A stretch of DNA of 21,952 nucleotides from PALSA-1196 sp036833805 (GCA_036833805.1 DAITPA010000030.1:1-21952), one strand, 5' to 3'; positions 8,692-18,574 are shown, counted from the stretch's first letter. Program-made: numbers and translations. Notes: generated by a model not told the origin, from the letters alone.

Positions 8692-9885
8692 ATGTTTGAA
8701 CTGATGGACGCATACAGCCAAAGCGCGGTGATCAAAGTCATCGGCGTTGGCGGCGGCGGCGGTAACGCCGTCACCCACATGGTCGCGAGCGGCATCGACG
8801 GTGTCGATTTCATGTGCATCAACACCGATGCGCAGGCGCTCAAACACTCGAAGGTCAAGACTGCCCTGCAGATCGGTTGCAATATCACCAAGGGATTAGG
8901 CGCCGGTGCTGATCCGGAAGTCGGCCGGCAGGCGGCGATGGAGGATCGCGACCGCATCATCGAGCTCGTCGAAGGCTGCGACATGCTCTTCATCACCGCC
9001 GGCATGGGCGGCGGCACGGGCACGGGGGCGGCCCCGGTCGTGGCGCAGATCGCCAAGGAGCTCGGCATTTTGACGGTGGCGGTCGTGACGAAGCCTTTCG
9101 AGATGGAAGGCGGCAAGCGCTCGCTGATTGCCGATCACGGCATCGCGGAGCTCGGCAAGTTCTGCGATTCACTCATCACCATTCCCAATCAGAAACTGCT
9201 GACCGTCCTGGGTCCGCAGACGACGCTCCTCGATGCCTTCAAGTCCGCAAACCAGGTGCTGCAGGGCGCCGTGCAGGGCATCGCCGAGCTCATCACGCGT
9301 CCGGGACTCATCAACGTGGACTTCGCCGACGTGCGTACCGTTATGGCCGAGACCGGCATGGCGATGATGGGCTCGGGTGCGGCAAGCGGCGAAGGTCGCG
9401 CGCGCATCGCGGCGGAAGCTGCCGTGTCCTCGCCGTTACTGGAGGACATCAACTTGGCCGGCGCGCACGGCATTCTCGTGAATGTCACGGCGGGCATGGA
9501 CCTGTCGATCGGCGAGTTCCAGGAAGTCGGACAGATCGTGAAGCAGTTTGCATCGGAGGATGCGACCGTCGTCGTCGGCACGGTGATCGATCCGGAACTT
9601 GCAAGCGAGTTGCGGGTTACAGTAGTGGCAACGGGCTTAGGTCGCCCGGTGTCTGCCGTGCGTGCGCCCATGCCGCGTGAGATGCCCTCGACGCGTGTGC
9701 AAGTCGCGCCGCGTGAAGCACCGATGCGCATGGTGCGCCGCGGGCCGTTGTCGAACAACGACTACGCGGCTCTGGATAAGCCCACGGTTCAGCGGCAGCG
9801 CGCCGTAGGCGATGGCCTGCGCGCTGAGTCCGAGCCGGAGGATCTGCTCGACATTCCGGCGTTCCTGCGCCGCCAGGCGGACTAG
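8692..9885 (+). CDS. ftsZ: Cell division GTPase FtsZ
   Basis: FtsZ is the tubulin-like GTPase that forms the Z ring at mid-cell. The protein is 397 residues. GVGGGGGNAV (18-27) is the N-terminal glycine loop, GGGTGTG (106-112) is the tubulin signature, and INVDFADVRTVM holds the T7 synergy loop. After the core (about residue 318) comes a variable linker of roughly 65 residues. The conserved C-terminal peptide is DLLDIPAFLRRQAD, which is where FtsA and, by family knowledge, ZapD dock. The ATG is preceded by AGGAG at good spacing, stronger than the signals of most upstream genes and consistent with high expression. A 72-base spacer separates it from ftsA. Confidence 0.99.
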   Translation: MFELMDAYSQSAVIKVIGVGGGGGNAVTHMVASGIDGVDFMCINTDAQALKHSKVKTALQIGCNITKGLGAGADPEVGRQAAMEDRDRIIELVEGCDMLFITAGMGGGTGTGAAPVVAQIAKELGILTVAVVTKPFEMEGGKRSLIADHGIAELGKFCDSLITIPNQKLLTVLGPQTTLLDAFKSANQVLQGAVQGIAELITRPGLINVDFADVRTVMAETGMAMMGSGAASGEGRARIAAEAAVSSPLLEDINLAGAHGILVNVTAGMDLSIGEFQEVGQIVKQFASEDATVVVGTVIDPELASELRVTVVATGLGRPVSAVRAPMPREMPSTRVQVAPREAPMRMVRRGPLSNNDYAALDKPTVQRQRAVGDGLRAESEPEDLLDIPAFLRRQAD

Positions 9886-10027
9886 CGCGGCTCGGTTGGA
9901 GTCGCATTTTAGGCTGTGATAGGTTAACGCTCCTCTGCCGCAGGCTGGCACTTGGGCTAAAGCGGGGTCGCGGTGAGCGCGACCCCGGGCCGGGATATAA
10001 CCTACGAGATGCCGGCGAATACCTATT
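9886..10027 (+). promoter_or_regulatory. ftsZ-lpxC intergenic leader region
   Basis: This 142-base spacer separates ftsZ from lpxC on the same strand. It contains the perfect hairpin at 9964-9986 and, just after it, a TATAAC (9996-10001) that could serve as a -10 element, although I see no good -35 at the right distance. No clear Shine-Dalgarno sequence precedes the lpxC ATG. By analogy with other gammaproteobacteria, lpxC is expected to have its own promoter here, but the exact elements cannot be fixed by eye. Confidence 0.4.
9964..9986 (+). other. 9-bp hairpin in the lpxC leader
   Basis: GGGGTCGCG and CGCGACCCC form a perfect 9-bp stem around the 5-base loop GTGAG. No T-run follows on the plus strand, so it does not look like a standard intrinsic terminator for ftsZ. 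It could be an attenuator, an mRNA-stability element or a processing site, or a simple palindromic protein-binding site. The stem is seen directly; the role is inference. Confidence 0.6.
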
Positions 10028-10945
10028 ATGGTTGGACAACGCACGCTGAAGAACTCCATCCGGGCAACCGGAGTCGGCCTGCATACCGGCAAGAAAGTCC
10101 TGATGACCCTGCGTCCGGCAGCGCCTAACAGCGGTATCGTGTTTCGGCGCACGGACTTGGCGGAGCCGGTGGATATTCGCGCGCATGCCGAGAATGTCGG
10201 CGAAACGACGCTTGGCACCACCCTCAGCAAGGGCGATGTGCGCGTCTCAACCGTCGAGCATCTGCTGTCGGCGTGCGCGGGCCTCGGAATCGATAATATG
10301 ACGGTCGAAGTGAGCGCACCGGAAGTGCCGATCATGGACGGCAGCGCCGGTCCGTTCGTATTCCTGCTGCAGTCCGCGGGCATCGAGGAGCAACGCGTCG
10401 CGAAGAAGTTCATCCGCGTCAGGAAGCGCATCCGCGTCGAGGAGGGCGACAAGTGGGCGCAGTTCGATCCTTTCGATGGCTTCAAGGTCAATTTTGAGAT
10501 CGAGTTCAATCACCCGATCTTCAAGCGCCGCTCGCAGAAGGCGTCGATGGATTTCTCCACGACCTCTTTTCTGAAAGAGGTGAGCCGCGCACGCACCTTC
10601 GGATTCATCCGCGACATTGAGACCTTGCGCTCGCAGAGCCTGGCGTTGGGCGGCAGTCTCGACAATTCGATCGTGCTCGATGACTTCCGGGTCTTGAACG
10701 AAGACGGTCTGCGCTACGAGGATGAGTTCGTAAAGCACAAGATCTTGGATGCGATCGGCGACCTGTATCTCCTCGGACATAGCCTCATCGGCGAATTCAG
10801 TGGTCATAAGTCGGGGCACCGACTGAACAATAAGCTGTTGCGCGCCCTCTTGGCCGATCGCGCCGCCTGGGAAGAAGTCGAATTCGCCTCGCCTGCGGAT
10901 GCGCCCATCTCATATGTCGAAACGCCGGCTTTGCCCCCGGCGTAA
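10028..10945 (+). CDS. lpxC: UDP-3-O-acyl-N-acetylglucosamine deacetylase
   Basis: LpxC is the zinc-dependent cytoplasmic deacetylase that commits UDP-acyl-GlcNAc to lipid A synthesis. The protein is 305 residues and begins MVGQRTLKNSIRATGVGLHTG, the usual LpxC N-terminus, so the ATG choice is firm even without a clear ribosome-binding site. Zinc ligands are His78 (in STVEHLLSA), His237 and Asp241 (in HKILDAIGD). His264 in SGHKSGH is the catalytic general acid. IMDGSAGPF (102-110) is also conserved. The position behind ftsZ is typical of gammaproteobacteria. By family knowledge LpxC abundance is set by proteolysis through its C-terminal tail; here the tail ends ETPALPPA. Confidence 0.98.
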   Translation: MVGQRTLKNSIRATGVGLHTGKKVLMTLRPAAPNSGIVFRRTDLAEPVDIRAHAENVGETTLGTTLSKGDVRVSTVEHLLSACAGLGIDNMTVEVSAPEVPIMDGSAGPFVFLLQSAGIEEQRVAKKFIRVRKRIRVEEGDKWAQFDPFDGFKVNFEIEFNHPIFKRRSQKASMDFSTTSFLKEVSRARTFGFIRDIETLRSQSLALGGSLDNSIVLDDFRVLNEDGLRYEDEFVKHKILDAIGDLYLLGHSLIGEFSGHKSGHRLNNKLLRALLADRAAWEEVEFASPADAPISYVETPALPPA

Positions 10946-10954
10946 GAGCCGCGG

Positions 10955-11305
10955 CTACTTCGGCAGGACCCGCACGGCGACGGCCGCAATACCCGGGTGA
11001 GAGCGCTTTAACTCGACGTCGATCTCGGCAACGGCGAAGCGCACCCGCGCCGACCACGCAGCGGACGCCGTGAAGATGACGAGCGTATCGTGTCGTTCCA
11101 CCACCCCTGAGACGTGCACCGCAACATCGCGCGGCAGGTGCAGCGCAAGCCAGCGATTCCAGAGCTCCTGCCGCGCCGTTTGATCCGAAAGCCTTGCTAT
11201 TGCGGGATGCGCGCGTGCTAGGAGATCTTTGACAGAATCAGCTTTTGGGTGGGGCCGTCGCAATCGCGTCGTATGGCGCTTGTTTCGCTTGATTTTATTC
11301 GGCAT
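10955..11305 (-). CDS. dciA: DUF721 / DciA-type DnaB helicase loader
   Basis: This is a short, basic protein of 116 residues. Its N-terminal tail is rich in Lys and Arg. A compact domain follows with LWNRWLALHLPRDVAVHVSG, then a beta-rich stretch with DTLVIFTASAAWSARVRF, which is the DUF721 pattern. DciA is the replicative helicase loader in bacteria that lack the phage-derived DnaC. The identification rests on this pattern and on context: in Pseudomonas and relatives a DUF721 gene lies between lpxC and an M23 peptidase gene next to secA, as here. It is convergent with lpxC, with only nine bases between the two stops. The ribosome-binding site is weak (GAGCAAGC). The function is inferred from the family. 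Confidence 0.82.
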   Translation of the reverse strand: MPNKIKRNKRHTTRLRRPHPKADSVKDLLARAHPAIARLSDQTARQELWNRWLALHLPRDVAVHVSGVVERHDTLVIFTASAAWSARVRFAVAEIDVELKRSHPGIAAVAVRVLPK

Positions 11306-11474
11306 ATTGCTTGCTCATAGAAACGCACCCGCCACCAGGTGGGTCGCGAAAAACCAAAGGTCTGATGCGGGAGCCTATGACAGCGGGGTTGGCAAGGAGG
11401 CGCAAGCCTTTTGATTGCATACGAGGCGCAGCGCATCGCACGCGTGCGCGCGCGCGCTTTGCAGGGCGCAGCGC
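11306..11474. promoter_or_regulatory. Divergent dciA / M23 peptidase intergenic region
   Basis: This is a 169-base spacer between the divergent dciA (-) and M23 peptidase (+) starts, so it should carry promoters in both directions. I see no convincing sigma-70 pair. It holds a strong AGGAGG at 11395-11400 that can pair with the GCCTTTT that follows (GCAA loop). It also holds a 21-base alternating purine-pyrimidine run at 11437-11457 containing the palindrome CGCACGCGTGCG. Neither strand shows another convincing gene. Confidence 0.45.
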
Positions 11475-12395
11475 GTGAATCTCATTTGGTTTTCCGGCCG
11501 CGGCGGACGCGCGCGTCAATTCAACCTCGAGCATCCGCTTACCCTCGGCATTCTGGGCGTCCTGGTGCTCGCCATTCTCGGCACCGCTTTCGCTTTAGGG
11601 ATGCGCTTGGGCGAGCGCACCGGAAAAGCCATCCGCAGCAGCAGCACGAGCGCCTTTAGCGGTGCGCTGATCGATGAGAAGCGCGAGATCTCACAACTGC
11701 GCACGCAGCTTCAGGATCGGGTCGATGCGATGGCCATGCGTTTGGGCGCGATCAATGCGCATATCCTGCGCTTGAATGCGCTCGGCAAGCGCCTGACCGA
11801 GATGGCGAATATCGATCATCGCGAGTTCAACTTCGACGCCGAGCCCTCAACCGGCGGGCCCGAGAACGACGGCGAAGGCGTGAGTGCGCAGATCCCTGAC
11901 CTCACCGTGATGTTCAATCAGGTCGAGAGCCGCGTGGAGCTGCGCGATGCACAGCTCGGGGCGCTCGAGAACGTGATTCTCGCGCGCAAGCTGAACGAGG
12001 AGATTCACCCGGAAGGCCGGCCGGTGCACCACGGATTCATCTCCTCGGGCTTCGGCGAACGCCAGGATCCTTTCACGGGCGAGGAGGCGGTGCACAAGGG
12101 AGTCGATTTCGCCGGCAGCCGCGGCGATGAAGTCGTCGCGGTCGCAGCGGGAGTTGTGACCTGGGCGGGCGAGCGTGTAGGCTACGGCAGGCTCGTGGAG
12201 ATCAGCCACGGCAACGGTTTCACGACTCGCTACGGGCACAATCAGAAGAGCCTCGTGAACGTTGGCGACACCGTCACACGCGGCGAGCCGATAGCCCTCA
12301 TGGGCTCAACGGGCCACTCGACCGGGCCGCATGTGCATTTCGAAGTGCTGCGTAATGGCCACCAAGTCGATCCCGTGACTTTCATTGGCCATTAG
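11475..12395 (+). CDS. Membrane-anchored M23 family metallopeptidase
   Basis: This is a probable murein endopeptidase or a regulator of murein hydrolysis. With the GTG start the protein is 306 residues. It has a short basic cytoplasmic tail, one membrane helix (about 21-42), a coiled-coil-like region (about 66-112 and 140-175) and a C-terminal M23 (LytM) domain (about 185-302). The zinc and catalytic residues of active enzymes are present: HKGVD (His208, Asp212), YGH (His255) and HVH (His286, His288). It is therefore likely catalytic, not degenerate. An in-frame TTG at 11415 would add 20 residues and lies 14 bases after a strong AGGAGG. I prefer GTG because the protein then begins MNLIWFSGRG next to the membrane helix. 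The neighbour of secA has this same family in related bacteria. Confidence 0.92.
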   Translation: MNLIWFSGRGGRARQFNLEHPLTLGILGVLVLAILGTAFALGMRLGERTGKAIRSSSTSAFSGALIDEKREISQLRTQLQDRVDAMAMRLGAINAHILRLNALGKRLTEMANIDHREFNFDAEPSTGGPENDGEGVSAQIPDLTVMFNQVESRVELRDAQLGALENVILARKLNEEIHPEGRPVHHGFISSGFGERQDPFTGEEAVHKGVDFAGSRGDEVVAVAAGVVTWAGERVGYGRLVEISHGNGFTTRYGHNQKSLVNVGDTVTRGEPIALMGSTGHSTGPHVHFEVLRNGHQVDPVTFIGH

Positions 12396-12426
12396 CGGCC
12401 CAACCTAACCTCCGACCGCAATCTCC

Positions 12427-12459
12427 TGCGCGCGCGCGAACCAATTGGGCGCGCGCGCA
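12427..12459. repeat. GC-alternating inverted repeat before secA
   Basis: TGCGCGCGCGC (12427-12437) and GCGCGCGCGCA (12449-12459) are perfect 11-base inverted arms. The 11-base centre contains its own palindrome, CCAATTGG (12441-12448). No T-run follows, so a terminator for the upstream peptidase gene is not clearly supported. The arms are alternating purine-pyrimidine and could adopt Z-DNA or cruciform structure; that is inference. Confidence 0.7.
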
Positions 12460-12474
12460 TCTATTGCGTACAAT
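12445..12474 (+). promoter_or_regulatory. Candidate sigma-70 promoter for secA
   Basis: TTGGGC (12445-12450) and TACAAT (12469-12474) are spaced by 18 bases. The -10 matches five of six consensus positions and the -35 three of six. Transcription would begin near 12481, giving a leader of about 75 bases before the secA GTG. The -35 falls in the centre of the inverted repeat and the right arm fills the spacer. Confidence 0.4.
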
Positions 12475-12555
12475 GCGCCGCTCCCGCCGGGCGCCGCTAA
12501 TCACGTAAGCACTTGCCGGGGCTCGCTTTTTCGTCTATTCGGGAATCTTTTTGAC

Positions 12556-15325
<2,770 letters not shown>

Positions 15326-15336
<11 letters not shown>

Positions 15337-15760
15337 TGATTCGCTAGCCGCAGGCCCGACGATACACGTCGTGGCGGCAGCTCTATATGACTCGCAAGGG
15401 CGCGTGCTGATCGCCGAGCGCCCGCCCGGCAAGCATCTTTGCGGCCGCTGGGAGTTTCCGGGCGGCAAGATCGACGCAGGCGAAACAGAACGACAGGCTC
15501 TGTCTCGCGAGCTCGCCGAAGAGCTCGGCGTGGTGTTCGGCAGCGGCCATCCGCTCTTGCACGTCTCGCATGATTACGATGACCGTCGCGTTGAGATCTC
15601 CCTCTGGCTTGTGGAGAAATTCACGGGCGAGCCTGCCGGGCTTGACGGCCAGAATCTCAAGTGGGTGTTCCCGGACAAGCTGCAGGATGAGGACATGCTC
15701 AGCGCCGATGTTCCATTCATCGCCGCTTTACAGCGCCTGTACAATGAGCGTCTGCCTTAA
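15326..15760 (+). CDS. mutT: MutT-type Nudix hydrolase (8-oxo-dGTP diphosphatase)
   Basis: This small protein of 144 residues probably hydrolyses 8-oxo-dGTP to remove oxidised nucleotides. The Nudix box is complete at residues 47-69: G-x5-E-x7-RE-x2-EE-x-G-V (GKIDAGE then RELAEELGV). RWEFPGGK before the box and LKWVFPDKL near 111-119 follow the MutT subfamily. The only reasonable start is a GTG that overlaps the last 11 bases of secA, so translation is likely coupled. In Pseudomonas an argJ gene usually separates secA from mutT; it is absent here. No strong ribosome-binding site is seen, and the start is less certain than the family. Confidence 0.92.
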
Positions 15761-15780
15761 TTGACCGCGACAGGATTGCC

Positions 15781-16161
15781 ATGGCATCGCCGACCGATCT
15801 TCCCGAAGTCCAGCTCGACCCCACGACTCTTTACCGTGAGGAAGTCTTCACCGACCGCCGCGCGGGAACGATCCGGCGCTTAACGCCGGTGAATGCCAAA
15901 GGCGCGGACGACGCCACACGCTTTGTGCTGTTCTCCGGGCAGACGCAGCTTCTGACGCCGGCGGGTGTGCTGCCGCTCGGCTTTGAGATCGAAGCGGATT
16001 CGCTCGAAGACGCCATCAAGAAATTTCCCGAGGCCGTGAAGGTCGCGCTCGAACAGGCGATCGACGAGGCGCGCGAGATGCGCCGCGAGGCTGCCACGCG
16101 CATCGTCGTGCCGGACGGCGGCGCCGGTGCACCGGTGGGCGGCGGCAAGATCAAGTTTTAA
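15781..16161 (+). CDS. Conserved-looking protein of unknown function
   Basis: A 126-residue soluble protein without signal peptide or membrane segment. AGGA lies five bases before the ATG and the codon use matches its neighbours, so it is a real gene. The N-terminal third contains LYREEVFTDRRAGTIRRLTPV. The middle, TRFVLFSGQTQLLTPAGVLPLGFEI, looks like beta strands. A helix follows (about residues 73-103: SLEDAIKKFPEAVKVALEQ and on), ending in a Gly-rich tail with GGKIKF. I recall similar small proteins beside mutT and zapD in Xanthomonas-like genomes, but I know no assigned function and cannot search here. It could be co-transcribed with secA-mutT, being 20 bases downstream. It is convergent with zapD. 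Confidence 0.85.
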   Translation: MASPTDLPEVQLDPTTLYREEVFTDRRAGTIRRLTPVNAKGADDATRFVLFSGQTQLLTPAGVLPLGFEIEADSLEDAIKKFPEAVKVALEQAIDEAREMRREAATRIVVPDGGAGAPVGGGKIKF

Positions 16162-16177
16162 TGCCGCGCGCGCGCTT

Positions 16178-17008
16178 TCACAGACAGCAGCTCAAGACGA
16201 ACGGCACATCGCGCTCGGCTTGCGTGGCACGCGCCGTCAGCCCATTCCAGGTGAGAAAGCGCACGCTGCAGCGGTAATGGCTGCCGCTGATTTCCGGATA
16301 CAGGCCGGCAGCGGCGGGCAGCGAGATGCGCAGCAGCTGAAAGGGCGTGTCTCGCTCGAACGTGACATGGAAGGAGCCCGCCGGCGCAATCTCATCGCGT
16401 GTCCGGCCGTTCTGCCGCGTCAGCCACAAGAGCTCCGCGATCGCATCGCACAAGGGACGCAGCAGCCCAAGCCATTGATTGAAGGTATTGCGGCGCATGT
16501 CGGCTCCCTGCGAGAGCCAATAGTAAAAATCCGGCAGGTCAAATTCGCAGGTGCCGCCGGGTATTGCGCTTCTGTGCTTGATGGCGCTTAAGAACTCGGA
16601 GTCGCGAATCGGCTGCAAAAAAGCGGAGCCTGCCGTCATGAGCTCCGCGCGCAGCCGCAAGAGATTCGACATGACGGTGCGCAGCCGCGCGCCGTCAACG
16701 CCGGGCTTCGACTGGAACTCGCCCAACGAGCCGAGCTGTCGCTCGAGCTCCTTCAGGACGTCCGAGCGCACATCGCCGCGGGTTGCGATGGCGAGAATGT
16801 CGATGAGGCAGGAAACCGCCGCGCGGCTGCCCCACTGGCTTGCCATCTCGTTGTGATAAAGCGCCTGGTTGTAGAGAAAATCCAGGCGCAAGAAGGTTCG
16901 CATGCGCTCATGCAGCGGCTGCTCGAACACCAGGACGTCGCTGGCGGCCGCGGGGGCGGGTGCATGGGCGACTTTATCGATCATCGGGCTATTTTGCTTG
17001 ACGCGCAC
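16178..17008 (-). CDS. zapD: Z-ring associated protein ZapD
   Basis: ZapD (formerly YacF) crosslinks and bundles FtsZ filaments through the FtsZ C-terminal peptide. The protein is 276 residues from a GTG at 17008. An ATG at 16984 gives 268 residues and is equally possible, as neither has a strong ribosome-binding site. The family core begins VFEQPLHERMRTFLRLDFL. Further signatures are PGVDGARL, IPGGTCEFDLPDFYYWL, LYPEISGSHYRCSVRF and the terminal VPFVLSCCL, which mirrors the ELACC end of the E. coli protein. The N-terminal Ala/Pro-rich extension (about 20 residues) is not part of the usual core. It lies 37 bases after coaE on the same strand, the coaE-zapD order seen widely. Confidence 0.94.
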   Translation of the reverse strand: MRVKQNSPMIDKVAHAPAPAAASDVLVFEQPLHERMRTFLRLDFLYNQALYHNEMASQWGSRAAVSCLIDILAIATRGDVRSDVLKELERQLGSLGEFQSKPGVDGARLRTVMSNLLRLRAELMTAGSAFLQPIRDSEFLSAIKHRSAIPGGTCEFDLPDFYYWLSQGADMRRNTFNQWLGLLRPLCDAIAELLWLTRQNGRTRDEIAPAGSFHVTFERDTPFQLLRISLPAAAGLYPEISGSHYRCSVRFLTWNGLTARATQAERDVPFVLSCCL

Positions 17009-17045
17009 TCATCCCGTAAACGGCGGATCGCGTTGCCGGTGAGAT

Positions 17046-17663
17046 TTAGGCCCGCGCGGCACGGGCGTAGCCCAGATAGCGCGCGTGCAGCGCCGCAACC
17101 TGATCGGCGAGTGCGGCGACTTGGCCGTCATTCTGGATCACATCGTGCGCAGCCTTGAGGCGCGTCGCGCGCGCCGCCTGGGCATTCAGGATCGCGCGCG
17201 CCTCTGCGAGGGTTGAGCCGTCGCGCGCCTGCAGCCGCCGCATCTGCAGCGCCTCGTCGCAATCGACGACGAGCACACGATCAAGCCGCGAGCCTAGATT
17301 CTTCTCAACGAGGAGCGGGATCACGAGGATCTGGTAGGGACCGCCTGCAACTTGCGAGCGGCTCTCAAGTGCTGCGCCGATGGCAGGATGCGTCAGCGCC
17401 TCAAGGTCCGTGCGCGCCCTGGCATCGGAGAACACGATGGTGCGCAGCGCCGGGCGATCGAGCCTGCCGTCCGGCGTGAGAATCGTCGGACCGAAGCGCG
17501 CCACGAGCTGCTCCAAAGGCGGCTGGCCGGGCTCGACCACCTCGCGGGCGAGTTGGTCCGTATCGATGATCGGTACGCCGAGCGCGCCGAAGAGCCTCGT
17601 TACCGTCGATTTGCCGCTGGCAACGCCGCCCGTCAAGCCGACCCGAAACACCTTGACGCTCAT
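17046..17663 (-). CDS. coaE: Dephospho-CoA kinase
   Basis: CoaE catalyses the last step of coenzyme A synthesis, phosphorylating the 3'-hydroxyl of dephospho-CoA with ATP in the cytoplasm. The protein is 205 residues, normal length. It begins with RVGLTGGVASGKST (7-20), a clear P-loop. IIDTDQLAREVV (32-43) binds substrate, DRPALRTIVFSD and LEALTHPAI follow, and VIPLLVEKNL leads to the lid region with RDG. Its ATG overlaps the pilD stop by four bases (ATGA), so it is translated as part of the pilBCD-coaE operon. Confidence 0.97.
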   Translation of the reverse strand: MSVKVFRVGLTGGVASGKSTVTRLFGALGVPIIDTDQLAREVVEPGQPPLEQLVARFGPTILTPDGRLDRPALRTIVFSDARARTDLEALTHPAIGAALESRSQVAGGPYQILVIPLLVEKNLGSRLDRVLVVDCDEALQMRRLQARDGSTLAEARAILNAQAARATRLKAAHDVIQNDGQVAALADQVAALHARYLGYARAARA

Positions 17664-18565
17664 ACGCGCTCGGCAAAAAAACCCATGTAGCGGTGCACAA
17701 TTTCATGTCCGAGCATCAGCATGAGCCAGCCGGAGGCGGCGAGATACGGCCCGAATGCAACCGGGGTTGCACGATCGCGCCCCTGGATCTTCAGCATCAG
17801 AATTCCTACGACTGCGCCGACGGCGGCTGCCGACAGCACGATCGGCAGCAGCATCTGCCAGCCGAGCCATGCCCCCAGGACCGCGAGCAGTTTGAAGTCG
17901 CCGTAGCCGATGCCCTCTTTGCCGGTCGCGAGCCGAAACAGGTGATAGACGCTCCACAGCGACAAATAGCCCGCGATCGCACCGATCACGCTCGAACGCA
18001 GGTCGACCGGCAGCGCAGCGCTCGGCGCGGCCGCGCCGCACAGACTCAAGAACAGCCCCAGCCACAAGAGCGGCAATGTCAAACTATCGGGCAGGTACTG
18101 AGTGTCGAGGTCAATAAACGCGAGTGCAATGAGCCCCCAGGTCAGTAAAAGTCCCGCAAGCGTTGCGAAGCCGAAGCCAAATTTCCAAGCAACCGCCGCC
18201 GACAGCAGTGCCGTCAGCGCCTCGACTATGGGATAGCGGACGCTGATAGCCGCGCGACACGATGCGCAGCGTCCCTTAAGCAAGAGATAACTCAGTAGCG
18301 GAACGTTCTGCCACGCCGTGATCCGCGCTTTACACGCGGGGCAGGAGGAGCGTGGCACGACGAGATTGAAGGGCTCAGTCGGTAACGTCCTGGCGGCGTC
18401 GACGCCAGCTACGAACTGCGCGCAGTCGGCCCGCCATTGCCTCTCAAGCATGACCGGCAGGCGATGGATCACGACGTTCAAAAAGCTGCCGATCACCAAG
18501 CCAACCACCGCGCACGCGGCGGTGAACAGCATCGGTGAAGCCGCGAAGACGTCGATCAGGCGCAA
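17660..18565 (-). CDS. pilD: Type IV prepilin peptidase / N-methyltransferase
   Basis: PilD is the inner-membrane aspartyl protease that cleaves prepilin leaders and methylates the new N-terminus. The protein is 301 residues with about eight membrane helices. The cytoplasmic loop holds two cysteine pairs, CPAC (75-78) and CASC (100-103), that bind zinc. FIDLDTQYLPD (150-160) and GYGDFK (220-225, Asp223) hold the catalytic aspartates. The start is a TTG nine bases after the pilC stop. The alternative ATG at residue 12 would remove part of the N-terminus that matches PilD proteins (LIDVFAASP before the first helix), so TTG is preferred. Translation probably relies on coupling to pilC. Confidence 0.94.
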   Translation of the reverse strand: MRLIDVFAASPMLFTAACAVVGLVIGSFLNVVIHRLPVMLERQWRADCAQFVAGVDAARTLPTEPFNLVVPRSSCPACKARITAWQNVPLLSYLLLKGRCASCRAAISVRYPIVEALTALLSAAVAWKFGFGFATLAGLLLTWGLIALAFIDLDTQYLPDSLTLPLLWLGLFLSLCGAAAPSAALPVDLRSSVIGAIAGYLSLWSVYHLFRLATGKEGIGYGDFKLLAVLGAWLGWQMLLPIVLSAAAVGAVVGILMLKIQGRDRATPVAFGPYLAASGWLMLMLGHEIVHRYMGFFAERV

Positions 18566-18574
18566 TGCACTGTC

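Noticed and set aside
10922..10943. 7-bp stem at the lpxC stop as a bidirectional terminator
   Set aside because: ACGCCGG/CCGGCGT is present with an 8-base loop, but there is no T-run on either strand and it lies within coding sequence.
12445..12555. Upstream extension of the secA frame from a TTG at 12445
   Set aside because: It would translate through the inverted repeat and candidate promoter, and the added residues do not match SecA; GTG 12556 gives the family N-terminus.
16165..16175. CGCGCGCGCGC run between the 15781 gene and zapD
   Set aside because: It is an 11-base alternating run in a GC-rich genome, with no inverted partner or T-run, so it is not supported as a terminator or regulatory site.
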